Assembly: GCA_029298735.1 (NCBI GenBank)
Contig: JANSLP010000031.1
Location: 124,001-188,000, forward strand
DNA: 64,000 nucleotides
From: Ophiostoma sp. CBS 140.51
Taxonomy: Eukaryota; Ascomycota; Sordariomycetes; Ophiostomatales; Ophiostomataceae
Reading direction: 5' to 3'
The notes under the pieces are model-generated. The model had not been told where the DNA came from. It saw nothing but the letters and a program-made list of their open reading frames with translations, and did not search any database. A program made the translations under genes and the position numbers. Of the stretch, positions 44,691 to 55,785 are shown one piece after another (the stretch's first letter is position 1; each line of letters opens with the position of its first letter).

Positions 44691-45321
44691 GAGAGAGTAG
44701 TGGACGTTGACGAATTTGACGCGAATAAAGAGCTGTTAAAAGTCGAAACCTTCTGCAAGGACCAACACCGACCAACGAAAATAGGCTCGAGCTGCTTGAT
44801 TAGGCCTCAGCGACAACAAGCCTGTTACCACATCAAGGCAGGTTTACGGTGCTCGTCCCATGAGGGCAAAACTTGCTGTGAACAAACGCCGCATAGGCGC
44901 CGCTTGGAAAGTTTTGCATTGTGAAGATTCACAATTTCACAAGGGCTGTGGTATGAACTGGAACAAAAAAAAACCGGAGAAAGAGAAAGATCCTTCAAAA
45001 CCGTTTGCTGTTGTCTTTCTTTTGTCTTTCTTTGTGGAAGGCCTATTGCACGATACGGAGTACAAAACACGATTCTGCTCGGTACGAACCATACGAGGAC
45101 ACCGAGTCTCACGAAGGAGTAGGAGTACTTCGTAGGCGCTGAGCTTGTGTATTTTTGAAATTTGGGACCAGATGAACCACATATGCCAGATAAAACGACT
45201 GTGTAATTAAGGTTATTGACGGTGTCCCACCCGGAGCCTCAACGGTTTTCACGCTAGCCTCGGCGCGTCGTCCCGAGCCTGTCTCCTGTCAATAGAAATT
45301 TACCACCGTCCTATGTAAAAA
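44691..45321. other. Intergenic region left of the 674-aa gene
   Basis: Probable remains of the 5' part of the protease gene up to about 44760, then non-coding DNA. TACGGAGTA is at 45054-45062. The right end is the 3' flank of the next minus-strand gene. Confidence 0.5.
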
Positions 45322-47404
45322 CTACCACACATCGTCATCTTCATTCTCCTCGTCGTACTCATTGTCTGGCTTTTCTTCGTTGTCAAAATGTTCTAGGACC
45401 AGCCGGTCACGGTCAACGTCAAACTCGAGACGGCCCGTCATGAGACAGCACGCGCGCAGAACGGCATACCCCTCATCGACACCATCATCACCACCCTCGC
45501 AGTCGTCGCCGTGACCGTCGGCGGCTGGTGTACCCAGATCGGCTTCTGTGATGACGCGTAAACGCGTGACGCCTGTCTCCACGTTGCTCTTGAAGCAGAG
45601 GCGGACAGGGCGGGCATATTCGTCGATGCTCTTGGTGTTGTCCTCGACGGCGACGCAACACATGCCGAGCGCGCGCTGGCCGCCGTTTTCGTACGTCAGG
45701 ACGATACCGCGTAGAAGGCCGTCATTATCCTTGTCTTCAGAGACATAGGTGAAGACTTGCGCATGGGTGACTCCGGCCAGCGGCACATTGCTCTGGAAAG
45801 CGTCCTCGGTGAGTTGATCGTGGGGGTACGCCGAGTGGTTGAAGCGGTGGCGGCGTGTGCCGTTGCGGACGGCGGGCGCGGCACGAGAAGACACTGCGAC
45901 GTTGTATACACCCACATCCGTGACGGCACCATTGGCGCTGTTGACGGCGCTGTAGACGAGCGCGCGCGGTTTCTCTAAAGGTGCAGTCATAATGGTCTCG
46001 CAGGGCGCGTCGTAGAGGCTGTACCCCAGCAGAGTATCGCCCGTTAACGTCTTGCGGAACATGAGTGACATTGCGCCCTGGGCATCCGAAGACAGGTATG
46101 GCGTGTACGCGTCCTTGCGCACGCCTATGGCTTCGATGCGGTCGCCGGGGGCCAAGGGCATGTACTGCCAGAGAGCGTCCTCGGTGGATACTGTCAAACG
46201 AGCGGCGGTAGCGGCGGCGGACGGCTTGGCAGCGGTGTGCGCGTGGACGCCGAGCAAACTGCCGCCGTTGGACAGCAATGTCAACCCTGTGACGGTGTTG
46301 CCCTCTGGGTCGAGGTCAACGACATGAAGGTACGACGAGGGACCAACGCGCTTCGGATGTTTTCGCATATAAGCAACATCCTTGATGGGCGGCGGCACTG
46401 GCGTGTCCCAGATTTGCAGCCCAACAAGGCCCGAGGGGAGCTCAAGGCGGCCGAGGCCGAGTTGGAAATGGACTTTGGCGCCTTCTGCCCCGTCGGCACC
46501 GTCAAGGATCTTGGCTTCGCAAAGCGCATAGGCCAGCTCGCCAGCAGATGTGGTGCCGTCATAGGCTGGACGCTCTGGCAGGCGCTCGATCCGTAGCAGA
46601 CCGTGTGTGTCGACGGCGAGGCGGATAAAGCTGTCGTCTGTTGTAGCTGTAGTTGTCTCCTTCTCCTCGCGGCGGACCAGCTGCCCGCCTCTCTCCCAGG
46701 CTTCCACCTTGGATAGTGGAATCGATGTGGGATGTGCGGCAGCATCGTCTTTAGACGACTCCGCAATCTCATGTTTCTCGCGCTCAGCAAGTGACAACGC
46801 CAGGTATGCGGCCGCATTGAGCCGCCACAGAGGACTGTCCTTGCTCAGCTCGCGGATATTGCTAGCCAGCTCGGGCGGCATGCGTGCCATGCCAGAAATA
46901 CCAAGGTGCTTGTACAAGGTTATGGACATGGACAGCTGCGCATTGTCGTTCTCGAACAACGAAAGGAAGGGTGCCTTTTTCCACGGCGTGCGCCACGAAG
47001 CGGCAATCCAGAGGCGCTGCCGGGCCTTTTCTGCCGTCTCATTGTCTTTTGTAGCCGCCTGCTCGTACACCTCCAGACAGTCGGCGTGCAGAGTGACAAC
47101 ATCCGGCGCAACGACGCATGTCTTGCAGCCTGCCCAGCGGCACAAGTACGAGTTCTTGTAGGCCTTGACGGTCGATGGTGCGATAAAAGACATTGGCTCG
47201 GTGCAACTGGCAAAAGCAGACCCGTCGAGAGTGCCGGACACTAGAGTTGTCAGCGATCATTTTATCATTCGGTATCTCGTTTGTTCATTCCCACGCACAA
47301 GCTACAAACTGGTCGTCTTTGACGACACGCGTGCCGCAGATGCCGCATTGCGGCACCAGTGACCAATGCTGTAGGTCGAAATCGGAAGACGGTAACGGCG
47401 TCAT
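45322..47404 (-). CDS. Fungal protein of unknown function with N-terminal Cys-rich (zinc-ribbon-like) region, two exons, 674 aa
   Basis: Exon 1 is 47404-47299 and exon 2 is 47240-45322; the 58-nt intron has a GTGCGT donor, CTGAC branch and CTCTAG acceptor. Exon 1 supplies the first Cys pair (PQCGICGTRVVKDDQFVA) and exon 2 the rest (FASC, YLCRWAGCKTC, TLHADCLEVYEQ), so the full N-terminus has a C-x2-C ... C-x4-C-x2-C ... H-x2-C pattern. This resembles fungal F-box-like or zinc-binding N-termini followed by a large beta-rich domain. The central region has TLYKHLGISGMARMPPELAS, an F-box-like MPPEL segment. The C-terminal half shows repeated beta-type blocks. The tail is acidic (DNEYDEENEDDDVW). 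No enzyme motif is visible. Without exon 1 the protein would lack an ATG start, which supports the splice model. Confidence 0.75.
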
Positions 47405-48137
47405 GGTGTAGGACTGTAGAAGGGGGTGGCGACAGGTTCACGATGAAGAGGAACTTTGTGATACCGGCAACAGCTTATATCATGAACAAAGAAGACGTTG
47501 AGGACGCGTACCTGTCAATGTTGCAAAATGCCTTGTGAGAGCCCTCGCTAGTGGGGTCAAGAGGCATCAGCCCTGGAAGTTCAGCGGCTCTTGATACGAT
47601 ATCCGAATTGGCCCCACTCTTGTCTTGCATGTGAGGCAACAAGTGGTATCTATACAAAACATTCGGTACGTTCAATACGTGTTGGCATTTGCATGTCGAA
47701 CAGACCACGGTGCATCAGCACTTTCATGCCAGGAGATATTTGATATATCTTTTCCCTCTTCTATGTCATACGACCAGCTAATAAAGTATAATAAATTGAA
47801 GGCCTCTTTCTCTTCTCGTCGCATCGCTACAATTCCTGTGTATAATTAATTTATAACAAAAATGTGAAAAGGCAAATCGAATTAGTAAAGAGAGTAAACA
47901 TGCCACTTCATACGTCCCTGCTAGCAATGCAGCTCATATACGACGATCCATGAACGCCTTCGGAAAATATTTCGGGGGGTATAATAATATAAATTTAGAT
48001 CGTTGGATAAATTGTTACACCTAAAGCACTTTGTCGGCGAGAAATAAGACTGTCTCAATACGGTATATACATATATACTCTCTTCATCGTTTCTTTTCTT
48101 TCTTCTCTTTATTTTTCTCTTTCGTCACTTCCCTCCC
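47405..48137. other. Intergenic region, A/T-rich at its right side
   Basis: It contains the promoter of the 674-aa gene (left) and the 3' flank of the Tri12-type pump (right). From 47760 to 48060 the DNA is A/T-rich. No gene is supported. Confidence 0.5.
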
Positions 48138-50036
48138 TTACACAGCCGACTGGTTCACCCGCTTCTCCTGCTCGTGCTGGGCCACGGCACCGACGGCCGC
48201 ATCTTGCTCGCTCACATTGACGGTAATGTTGACGCTCTTGGTCAGCAGGTGGTCGACATTGGGCGCAAAGATGGCCAAAATGCTGCCGAGACCGGAAAAC
48301 GCAATGGTCGTCAAGAAGACGGTGTTGTAGGCCGACGAGTTGGCTTCCTGGTAGGCACGGACACCGGCGGCCTGGATGGCCGGGGTGAGACCGACGACAG
48401 AGTCCCAGGCCGAGGCAGTACCGGCCGAGACGGCGGCAATAAAGGCAGCGACGGAGCTCTCGGGCAGACCGGCGGCAATGACGGCAGGTGGGACCTTGGC
48501 GGGGATGGTCTGGGCCAGACGGTTGCTGAGGACCGTCGTGTAGATGGTGGAGCAAATGGTCGAGATGAGCGAGCGTGAGGAGCCACCCGTACCGGCATAG
48601 GTGCCAATCTCTCGCTGGTCTTCAATGGAAATGGTGGCCACCGTCGAGTTGAGAAGCTCGTTCCACCCAATAAAAAAGGACGCAAAAAAGATGAGGGCGG
48701 ACGAGCGCACCACAGTGTCGGGCGTGCTAGTGGCCATGACGCCCAACAAAACACCACCGACGGGAAAGACGACCATGATTTGCCAGTTGGTCTTGCGCTT
48801 GAAACCCGCCGCACAAAACTCGCCGGCAAGAATACCACAACCAGGGATGCACGACATCCAGCCGGCCCACATGCTGCTGTGGCCCTCGGAGTAGAGGGCG
48901 GCGACCATGCTGGGCCACAGGATGGCGTTGGCGTAGTAGATGGCGGCACCCAGGGACCACAGAATAATGGTAATGTTCCAGCCGCGGTGCTTAAAGACGT
49001 GGATGGGCATCATGGGCTCTTTGAGGTTGCCATAGGTCTCCCACAGGACAAAGGCGACGATGATGACAAAGCCGAGCACAATCGTTACGATGACGGCAGC
49101 GCTCTTCCACGGGTGAAGCGAACCACCCCAAGAGATGCCCATAAGGAAGAGAAGGAGGCCAAGAGTCACCAGGAAGATGCCCAGGTAGTCAAAGTGCTTG
49201 ATAAACTCCTTCTTGTTGGCCGACGCGTGCTTCATCGCGAAGGTAGGTGGGTGATAGAAGAAGTAAAAGAGAACGGTCGTGATGGCGTTAAGGGCAATCA
49301 GGAAATAAAAGATACCGCGCCAGCCAGCCGCCGTCTGGTAGATGAAGGCATACGAAATCGCTGGGGCCAGACCGCTGCCGGGGATGCCCCAAACGAAAAC
49401 GTACGCCTGCGCCAGGAAACGCCATTTGAGCGGCACAATCTCGCCGACGGCAAACGAGTATGAGAGTTGCACAGAGGCGCCGACGCCAATGAGTGTTTCG
49501 CCCGCAATCAAAGCCGGGATGTTAGGCGCCACCGCACACACAATCGCTCCAACGGTACCAATGGCGTTGCCGCCAATAAACCACCAGCGACGACCAAAGA
49601 TGTCCGTGACACGGCCGACGATAATCAGGCCAATCGAGCTTGTCAACAGGTACGACATGGACACCCATGTCAGGTTCGGGTCGGGGCCAATGTCCGCATT
49701 GACAATGCCCAGCACGGGCGCAATCAGCGAGAAGCCGCCCACACCACAGCAAAAGGACATGCCGATGCCCAGCATGGATCCCAGGAAATTCATGCTCCGG
49801 AAGTAGCCCGCCGGCAGCTCGTCGTCAGCCACGGCGAAATCGGCGCCGACCACATTGTCGTCCTCGTTGTGGCCGAGGCCGCTCTTTTCATAGGCGGCTG
49901 GAGCGTCGGCTTCGGTAATGTTGTCATGGTGTTGGGTCGTGATTTGGTCGACGCCGCTGCCGCTGCCTTCGTGCTCGACGTGGGCGGCCACGTTGGTCTC
50001 GGACTTGGTGCCGGGACTCCCAGCGAGGTCTGCCAT
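48138..50036 (-). CDS. MFS drug:H+ antiporter of the Tri12 / siderophore-transporter group, 632 aa
   Basis: A single-exon 14-segment MFS transporter. The first 80 residues are hydrophilic and acidic. Signature A is VGRVTDIFGRRWWFIGG, and motif C-like WGIPGSGLAPAISYAFIY lies in segment 5. WRGIFYFLIALNAITTVLFY is typical of Tri12-type efflux pumps, as are FDYLGIFLVTLGLLLFLMGI and the AGGWMSCIPGCGILAGE-like region (here AGWMSCIPGCGILAGEFCAA). STVATISIEDQREIGTYAGT in the second half is also typical. Family members export trichothecenes and other toxic compounds or import ferric siderophores; which applies here cannot be read from the sequence, and no biosynthetic cluster adjoins it. The coding-strand leader (50037-50190) is strongly C/T-rich. 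Confidence 0.92.
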   Translation of the reverse strand: MADLAGSPGTKSETNVAAHVEHEGSGSGVDQITTQHHDNITEADAPAAYEKSGLGHNEDDNVVGADFAVADDELPAGYFRSMNFLGSMLGIGMSFCCGVGGFSLIAPVLGIVNADIGPDPNLTWVSMSYLLTSSIGLIIVGRVTDIFGRRWWFIGGNAIGTVGAIVCAVAPNIPALIAGETLIGVGASVQLSYSFAVGEIVPLKWRFLAQAYVFVWGIPGSGLAPAISYAFIYQTAAGWRGIFYFLIALNAITTVLFYFFYHPPTFAMKHASANKKEFIKHFDYLGIFLVTLGLLLFLMGISWGGSLHPWKSAAVIVTIVLGFVIIVAFVLWETYGNLKEPMMPIHVFKHRGWNITIILWSLGAAIYYANAILWPSMVAALYSEGHSSMWAGWMSCIPGCGILAGEFCAAGFKRKTNWQIMVVFPVGGVLLGVMATSTPDTVVRSSALIFFASFFIGWNELLNSTVATISIEDQREIGTYAGTGGSSRSLISTICSTIYTTVLSNRLAQTIPAKVPPAVIAAGLPESSVAAFIAAVSAGTASAWDSVVGLTPAIQAAGVRAYQEANSSAYNTVFLTTIAFSGLGSILAIFAPNVDHLLTKSVNITVNVSEQDAAVGAVAQHEQEKRVNQSAV

Positions 50037-52113
50037 TTTGATGGTTGGGGGCAGTCAGAGGAAGGTGTTTTGATGAAGAAAAGAGTAAAGGTGGAACAGA
50101 GATGAAGAAACAGAGAAAAGAAAGAGTAAGAAAGGAGAAGAGAAGAAAACGACAGGGGAAACGGAAAAGATCAGCAGGGAACGGGGACGCGCCTTGCTTT
50201 TCTACGTCGGGGTCAACAGTCAGGATGTGGTACAGAGAAGACTATGCGTACCATGGGAAGGCTCTAGCGTGATACAGAGAGCGCAGATACTCCGACCGAC
50301 TCCGATTAGTTTTCCTGCCTTGCTAACACATGGACCATCCACATCCCATGGAGATGGTAAGCCGCTGGCAGTTGAGCGTGGCCAAGAAGAGTGGGCACGG
50401 CTCAGACAGGGCGGAACGCCAAAGATACAAGTACAGACTACGGGGTATGGGGTATGAGAAACGGGGCATGGGAATGGAGGACGTGGGGAGATAGGATGCG
50501 GCCAACGAGCGAGAGCCAGGCTCGCCAGGGTAAGAATTGGCCGAAAAGAAGACGACCCCCGCGAGGAACGGCCGGGGTCTTGACACACGCCACAGATGGA
50601 AGGTGATTAATTGTCTCGCCTGTTTGGCGAGATGAAGTTTTCCTCTCATGTGGTGCACATAATTTTTGTTTTTCCAACAACTGCCGTAAAAGTCAATAGA
50701 CGGGGGGGCAATGGCATTGGTTCCAGTGAGCTGTGAATATTGGAGTCAACGACTTGTAGGCATTGAAGTGTGCCGGACTGTAATGAAGTGGTCGGGAAAC
50801 AATCGAAATCAGGCTCTAAATTTTTTTATGTTTGACTGGTCGTGGCGTTGTTTGTTAATCGTCACTAACACGGACGTAGGCCTGCGTAAACTTTTCCGGT
50901 GAAAATGGGGCTTTTGTCTGGGGAAAATGCTCCAAGAAACGCGGGGTTGGGGCGCCAACCCTTCACTAGGGACGGATCCTGGCCGAAGAAACCAAGTGGA
51001 GAAGGAAGAGGAGAAACAATGTGCAAAGGAGTGAATAATAAGACAGGCAAGGAGAAGGGGAAAGGTAAGAAAAGAAGGCTGGAACGGAGGAGAGTCCGTA
51101 GGTAATTGAGTGAGAAGCTTGTCAATGAGAAATGATCAAAAAGCTAAAGAAGATACAAATAAACAAATAAGTGACACATGAACAGTTTTGCGCTGAATTG
51201 ACCAACATAGAAAAGCAGTCGTCATGAAATTAAACGAAGAAAAGAAAACAAAACAGACAGAGGGGATACTGACTGCCGTCGTAACGTGACCACGCGTTGT
51301 GGAGAACTCGAGGATGGAGGAAGCTGCGGGAGCGTAAAACGACAAGCGTGTTTTGGGGGCGGGCGTCGACGTGGAAATGGTAGATAGTAGATAGGAGAGT
51401 GAATAAACAGACTGGGGAAAGGAAGAATTAGACTGGCAGTCTGGGTTTTACACTCTTGGAAGTCGGGGGATTCCACGATCTCCTGCCCTATTTTGTGCGC
51501 CCCGTTCTCTTAGTCCAGAACTGTCCCAGGAATGACGTCCCGGACATGGAATACCCGTGATGAGATTGGTCCATGCTCAGCGTGGCGGGAGCTGGCAAGT
51601 TGTGGCCTCTCATTATCTTCTCAGCTCAAACACAACTAGACAGTCATGTTCTTTCTTGTTCTGGGCAAATAGACTACACGAGTCAAGATATGGCTGACCA
51701 TAACTTGTCCACCACCCTCAGTTTGGGAAAACAAGATCCAATTGAACAAGCTAGACATCGCCAGAGAAGAGGGGATCTTGAGGGGAATGAGGAGTTGAAT
51801 GTAGACAAGAAAGACAAGTCTCAACAAGAGAAAGCTAAATAGAAGGCACGGTGGCGGCTTGGATGGGCGATTAGATGGTCCAGTTTTCGAGATCTAATTC
51901 CAATACTCTGATTAACGGCTGAAGACGCAACAAGTCAAGGATCCCTCTTTGTGGTTGAGCTTGGACACGAAACATCGCACTAAAGAAAGCCACATTTAAC
52001 GAAGAGAAAAAAGGGACGCCATCGGAAGAAAAAAAACGATATACCGGCTCTGTCCCACTTCCTTTTACCCCAGATTCTCTCGTTATCACGGCTCTACCGT
52101 CATCGCTGTCACC
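50037..52113. other. Intergenic region between divergent Tri12-type and EthD genes
   Basis: The left 150 bp is the C/T-rich leader of the pump (read on the minus strand). No recognised gene lies between. A short 50-codon plus frame at 51690-51842 is listed separately. The right 100 bp is the leader of the EthD gene. Confidence 0.5.
51690..51842 (+). CDS. Possible small charged protein (50 aa), doubtful
   Basis: The ATG-started frame encodes MADHNLSTTLSLGKQDPIEQ, then a highly charged tail with RHRQRRGD and ELNVDKKDKSQQEKAK. Its composition resembles small hydrophilic stress-type proteins, but there is no clear family. It is 271 bp upstream of the EthD start. Confidence 0.25.
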   Translation: MADHNLSTTLSLGKQDPIEQARHRQRRGDLEGNEELNVDKKDKSQQEKAK

Positions 52114-52690
52114 ATGGCCGACGCTCCGACAACCACGTCTGGCGACCCGGCCCCGGTCGACCACACCTTTACGCACACCCACAAACTCGCCTATGACAAG
52201 GGTAACCCGCCCAACCGCCAGCGGTACTGGCGCATCAATATGTACTTCAACAAGAAGCCGGGCATCTCGGACGAGTATTTTACGAACCACTGGCACCATG
52301 TGCACGCAGACCTGGTGACGGGGATGAAGTCGTTTAACAAACTCAACTTGCTGCGGTACAACCAGTTCTTCCAAGAGGCGGGCGCCAAGAAAGCGGCCGA
52401 GGCCATGGGCTACGGCCCTGTGTTGACATGGGATGCGTGCACCGAGTTTTGGGTGCACAGCATTGAAGATTTTGTGGCGTTTACCAAGAGCCAAGAGTAT
52501 ATTGACGCGACGCGTAGGTCACCTCCACACTCGTTTTTAACAGCTCGTCTCTAACAGTGCAGCCGACATGCACAACTTCTGCAACGTCGAAGATGGGATC
52601 CGGATCATGGCCGGGTACGATAACCTCGTGTTTGGCGAGGCCGTGCCGGGCTACGGTGAAGACGGCGTGGTCAAGAAGGACTTGGAGTAG
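52114..52690 (+). CDS. EthD-domain protein, two exons, 175 aa
   Basis: Exons are 52114-52513 and 52563-52690, with a GTAGGT donor and CTAACAGTGCAG acceptor (49-nt intron). EthD proteins form dimeric ferredoxin-like alpha+beta barrels; in fungi they are found near polyketide or steroid/ether degradation genes. The motif region is FNKKPGISDEYFTNHWHHVH followed by ADLVTGMKSFNKLNLLRYNQ. HWHHVHA is the usual EthD signature. The second exon carries NFCNVEDG and a short tail. Length is normal. No polyketide synthase or tailoring gene is adjacent, so the role is open. Retention of the intron would cause termination a few codons after ATRRSPPH. Confidence 0.88.
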
Positions 52691-53199
52691 CCACGTGGAA
52701 ACATGTATATGCAACTGCAGTGTTGACATGTGCAGAAGTGTAAGATGAGAATTGAACAAAGATTAGTCCGATATGGTTTGACAGCATGGCTTGTGATTTT
52801 GGACCAGGGAATGCAACTTCCAGAAAACAGCCCGGTGGCAATGCGTTTCATCCCTTTCAACGCCCGTGAGTCATTAATACGCAGCAAGGTGATTCATCTT
52901 GAACAGCTGCAACGTCCATTGCAACCTCGATGCGGCAGTTTTGCTTTGTGCACGCACACACGGTAAACATTTCCAGAGCTTCCCCTCTTTCCACTTTCTT
53001 TTCTTTTTTTCCCCGTGCGGAGAAACAGCCGCCTTCTGCTGGATCAGCCACCCTTCTCCCCAAGCTTCTGCTAGTTGCAGTTTTTAGATCCCTGTGACAG
53101 GTTTCGGACGACAGGTCTAGAACAAGAACAGCATAGCACCATACCATCCCGCGGAGTAATACCGTTAGGCTCGTTTTCTCATCGTGAGATACTCCGACG
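52691..53199. other. Intergenic spacer
   Basis: It lies between the EthD 3' end and the DUF4246 remnant. Nothing recognisable. Confidence 0.5.
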
Positions 53200-53661
53200 T
53201 CACAGCCTCGTGCGAAGTAGTGTCCAGAGAACTGCCAGCCTAGTCGTCACCCTTTGGACGAGATAACGTGCGCTGTAGTCCCGATGCCACAGTGCCTCAT
53301 CCATGTCCATTGGCCACCCGTCGGTGTGGGTGAGAATCTGGTCGAGAACTTCCTGTGGCAGACTGTTGTCGCCAGCCAACGTTTGCAACTCACGCGCAAC
53401 TGCCTCTGCCCACCACTCATTCTGTTGCTGCGGCACATTGCGCGTTGAACACACTCGGTAGTGTGGGTCAACCAGCAACAGCGTCAGCCAGCGAAAACGG
53501 CCCGGTTTCGTCTTGTGGACAAGCTCGAATGGCCGCAGGCGGCGCTCCGTCACGGTGGAGAACGCCACCATGCGGCCGGGCGGCGCAAGAGCCACCGACC
53601 CGACACGCTGGTATTCAGCACCTTGCAAGTACGATTCATCGGAGAGGTATCTGTATGACAT
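53200..53661 (-). pseudogene. C-terminal remnant of a DUF4246-family gene
   Basis: The translation carries DUF4246 C-terminal hallmarks: YLQGAEYQRVGSVALAPPGR, RLRPFELVHKTKPGRFRWLT, LLLVDPHYRVCST and NVPQQQNEWWAE. Complete DUF4246 proteins have several hundred residues before this block, and those are absent from the minus strand upstream (53661-54300). The end after WPMDMDEALWHRDY also departs from the family. It is a 5'-truncated relic about 150 codons long. The function of DUF4246 proteins is not established. Confidence 0.75.
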
Positions 53662-55106
53662 ACCCAGGCCTTCGAGTCGGACGGACTGGAATTTCCAGGC
53701 TGTGCGTCGGGCTGCAGCATACTATATATCGGGTCAAAGACGAGTTTAAAACAGCGGTTGGAGGCACGGAAAGTAACCGGCATACTCTTCTCTTACTTGC
53801 AACAACTTCTTCTTGAAGAGGGAGCGGAAAGAACGAGCGGCGTAGTACTGAGTTGGGACATCGAGGTCATGCCCTCTTCTAGGTATACTCCCTCGTTGTT
53901 CCTCCTCTTTTGTCTTTCATTTTGAACTCCTAATCAGAGGCCACTGTCTGACAAAGCACGGCCCTCAGGGGGTGTGCACAGCGGGCCTGATGATTAAGCA
54001 GGGACTTGTGGGGTAGGAAGGGAAATTACTTGGGAAGAGAAGAGAAGGGGAGAGGAAAAAGGAACAAGAATTATCATCAACAAACGAGAATAGCACGCAG
54101 ACAGACAACAAGAATAACAAGACTACGTTTATCATCGAAAGCGCATCGAGAGAAGCGAAAGGAATCAGGCTCGACGCGGCTCGTGCCGTTAGTCTGGTAA
54201 ATGGCGCCCGACGTCACGTGAGAGTTGCGAAAGGATGTTGGGCAATGTGCATGACATTCTATGGAATAGACAAGTCAGGCCTCTCAGAGGCAGGACCACC
54301 TATCTAGAGCCCATCACGTGACGTACACGTGGCCGGCCAGGCTGGTGGGTCCAACAAAGGACGACTTCTGATCAGGAGGTCCGCCTTCGCGGCCTCTGAT
54401 CAGAAGTTGTGAAGGTGAGAGGAGAAGGGACGCTTTTTACTGATTTCAGGATACTTTCGTTGCCAAACACACCTGCCATCAAAACAGAGTGCGAGTGGCG
54501 CGCTCCTTCTTTCTCATACAGCAAACACAACACCTTTTGGTTGTGGGCGTTGTAGAGAGAGAGAGAGGGCACGACTCTCCACCCCGTTTCAGTACATCCA
54601 CCTTTTGTTCTGGCTCGTGGGAGAGCTGTCCGTCTGGCTTTACGGGTGCCGGCGTGCTTGCGAATTTATTGTAGTTTCTGTTCTTTACCCACTTAACCGG
54701 CTTCTAGAGACCTTTATATCGGAGGCTGTCTTCAACTCGTTAGCGGTAATTTTTACGGAGTATCTTTTATATGTGTCGGCTCTTTTTGTTACGTGCTTAT
54801 CGGCAGGCCTCGTAATCGTCATCTTGCCTTGTCTGTTGCCATCGTCGGCGGAGTTGTTGGACTTCTATACAAATGTCTTTACTTTTTGGTTGAACCCTGC
54901 CACTTAGCGTGGTGACAGGCTAGACCATAGCGTGGACGCCTGGATAGGAAGGCCTTAATAGTTATCGTAAAGAATCTATTCTATATGGTCCCTGTCTCCG
55001 ATTTCCGCAGTATAGTTAAGCTGAGCGAGATATCCTTAAACTGCCTGCCGGAGCTTAGGTGGGTCGGTCTCAGTCCACATGCGTTTTGGTCGGCGTCGCT
55101 GGTTGC
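53662..55106. other. Decayed DNA between the DUF4246 remnant and the dispersed repeat
   Basis: Purine-rich to 54160. CACGTG sites occur at 54214-54219 and 54314-54319, and an inverted repeat at 54361-54410. From about 54650 the DNA becomes rich in TA dinucleotides and the frames fill with stops, as in RIP-affected transposon debris. TACGGAGTA is at 54754-54762. No gene is supported. Confidence 0.5.
54361..54410. repeat. Inverted repeat, 15-bp arms with one mismatch
   Basis: Arms 54361-54375 (ACGACTTCTGATCAG) and 54396-54410 pair with one mismatch around a 20-nt loop, forming a stable hairpin. It could be a transposon foot or a remnant terminus. Confidence 0.8.
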
Positions 55107-55247
55107 TGTTACGAAGAGACACTTTCCCAGGGGAGGAAGCGTAACTCTGCTAGGTGATCAGGCTAGGGGAGGGCTTGCTCGGTAAGATAGTGATAAGGTG
55201 TAACGGTAGAACTATACTCAACACGTATAAGAGTAACGAGGGCACAG
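55107..55247. repeat. Dispersed repeat, copy A (LTR-like)
   Basis: About 141 bp, starts TGTTAC and ends GAGGGCACAG. It shares long identical stretches with copy B (59075-59232) in the same orientation, including CTCTGCTAGGTGATCAGGCT and AGTGATAAGGTGTAACGG. The TG...CA ends fit a long-terminal-repeat fragment, but no internal retroelement frame is seen. Confidence 0.8.
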
Positions 55248-55785
55248 AAATGGTGGTAGGTGAGAGTGCTTTTATGTTAGACAAGCGGTAACGACTGAGT
55301 CCCTTCTCCTAAGAGGAAGTCCTTAGTCCTATATATAACTGGTCAAGTTTATGCGTCGTTTATTCCTAAGTTTATTCCCCGTCTGAACTTTCTTCTGGTT
55401 GGTCCGCCACCCGGTGTGGCGTCCCAGTCTCCTAGCCACACCTGTGTTGCTTGCTCTCCTCGCCTTATGATTCTTCTGTCCCGTGAAGCAACCCTTCTAT
55501 CGTGACCTGTGGCGGCTAATGTTGTGGCCACCTTTATTGGCTACCTGACTTTGTCTGGACAGAGAGATTCTCTTTTGCAAGTTGGTCTAGTTGGTTTTGC
55601 ACGATATTGTAACGTTTAACAAAATTGAAAGAATATTTAAGACACAAAAAAGCCCCTTTTTGAATGGTCTCTCTATATTTTTCCATACTGGACGTGATCG
55701 GACGAAATCAGTTTCAAGGAATATCGAAACGCTTGACATTATATACAACTCCACGTACACCTATATCTCCCGCTGGACTGTGCGC
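55248..55785. other. Non-coding DNA between repeat copy A and the HET gene
   Basis: It contains a TATATATAA run at 55330-55338 and a C/T-rich stretch. It could be the rest of an LTR or the 3' flank of the HET gene. No open frame of interest. Confidence 0.4.

Noticed and set aside
48138..52690. Secondary-metabolite gene cluster around the Tri12-type pump and EthD gene
   Set aside because: No polyketide synthase, peptide synthetase, terpene cyclase or P450 lies nearby; two genes 2 kb apart are not enough.
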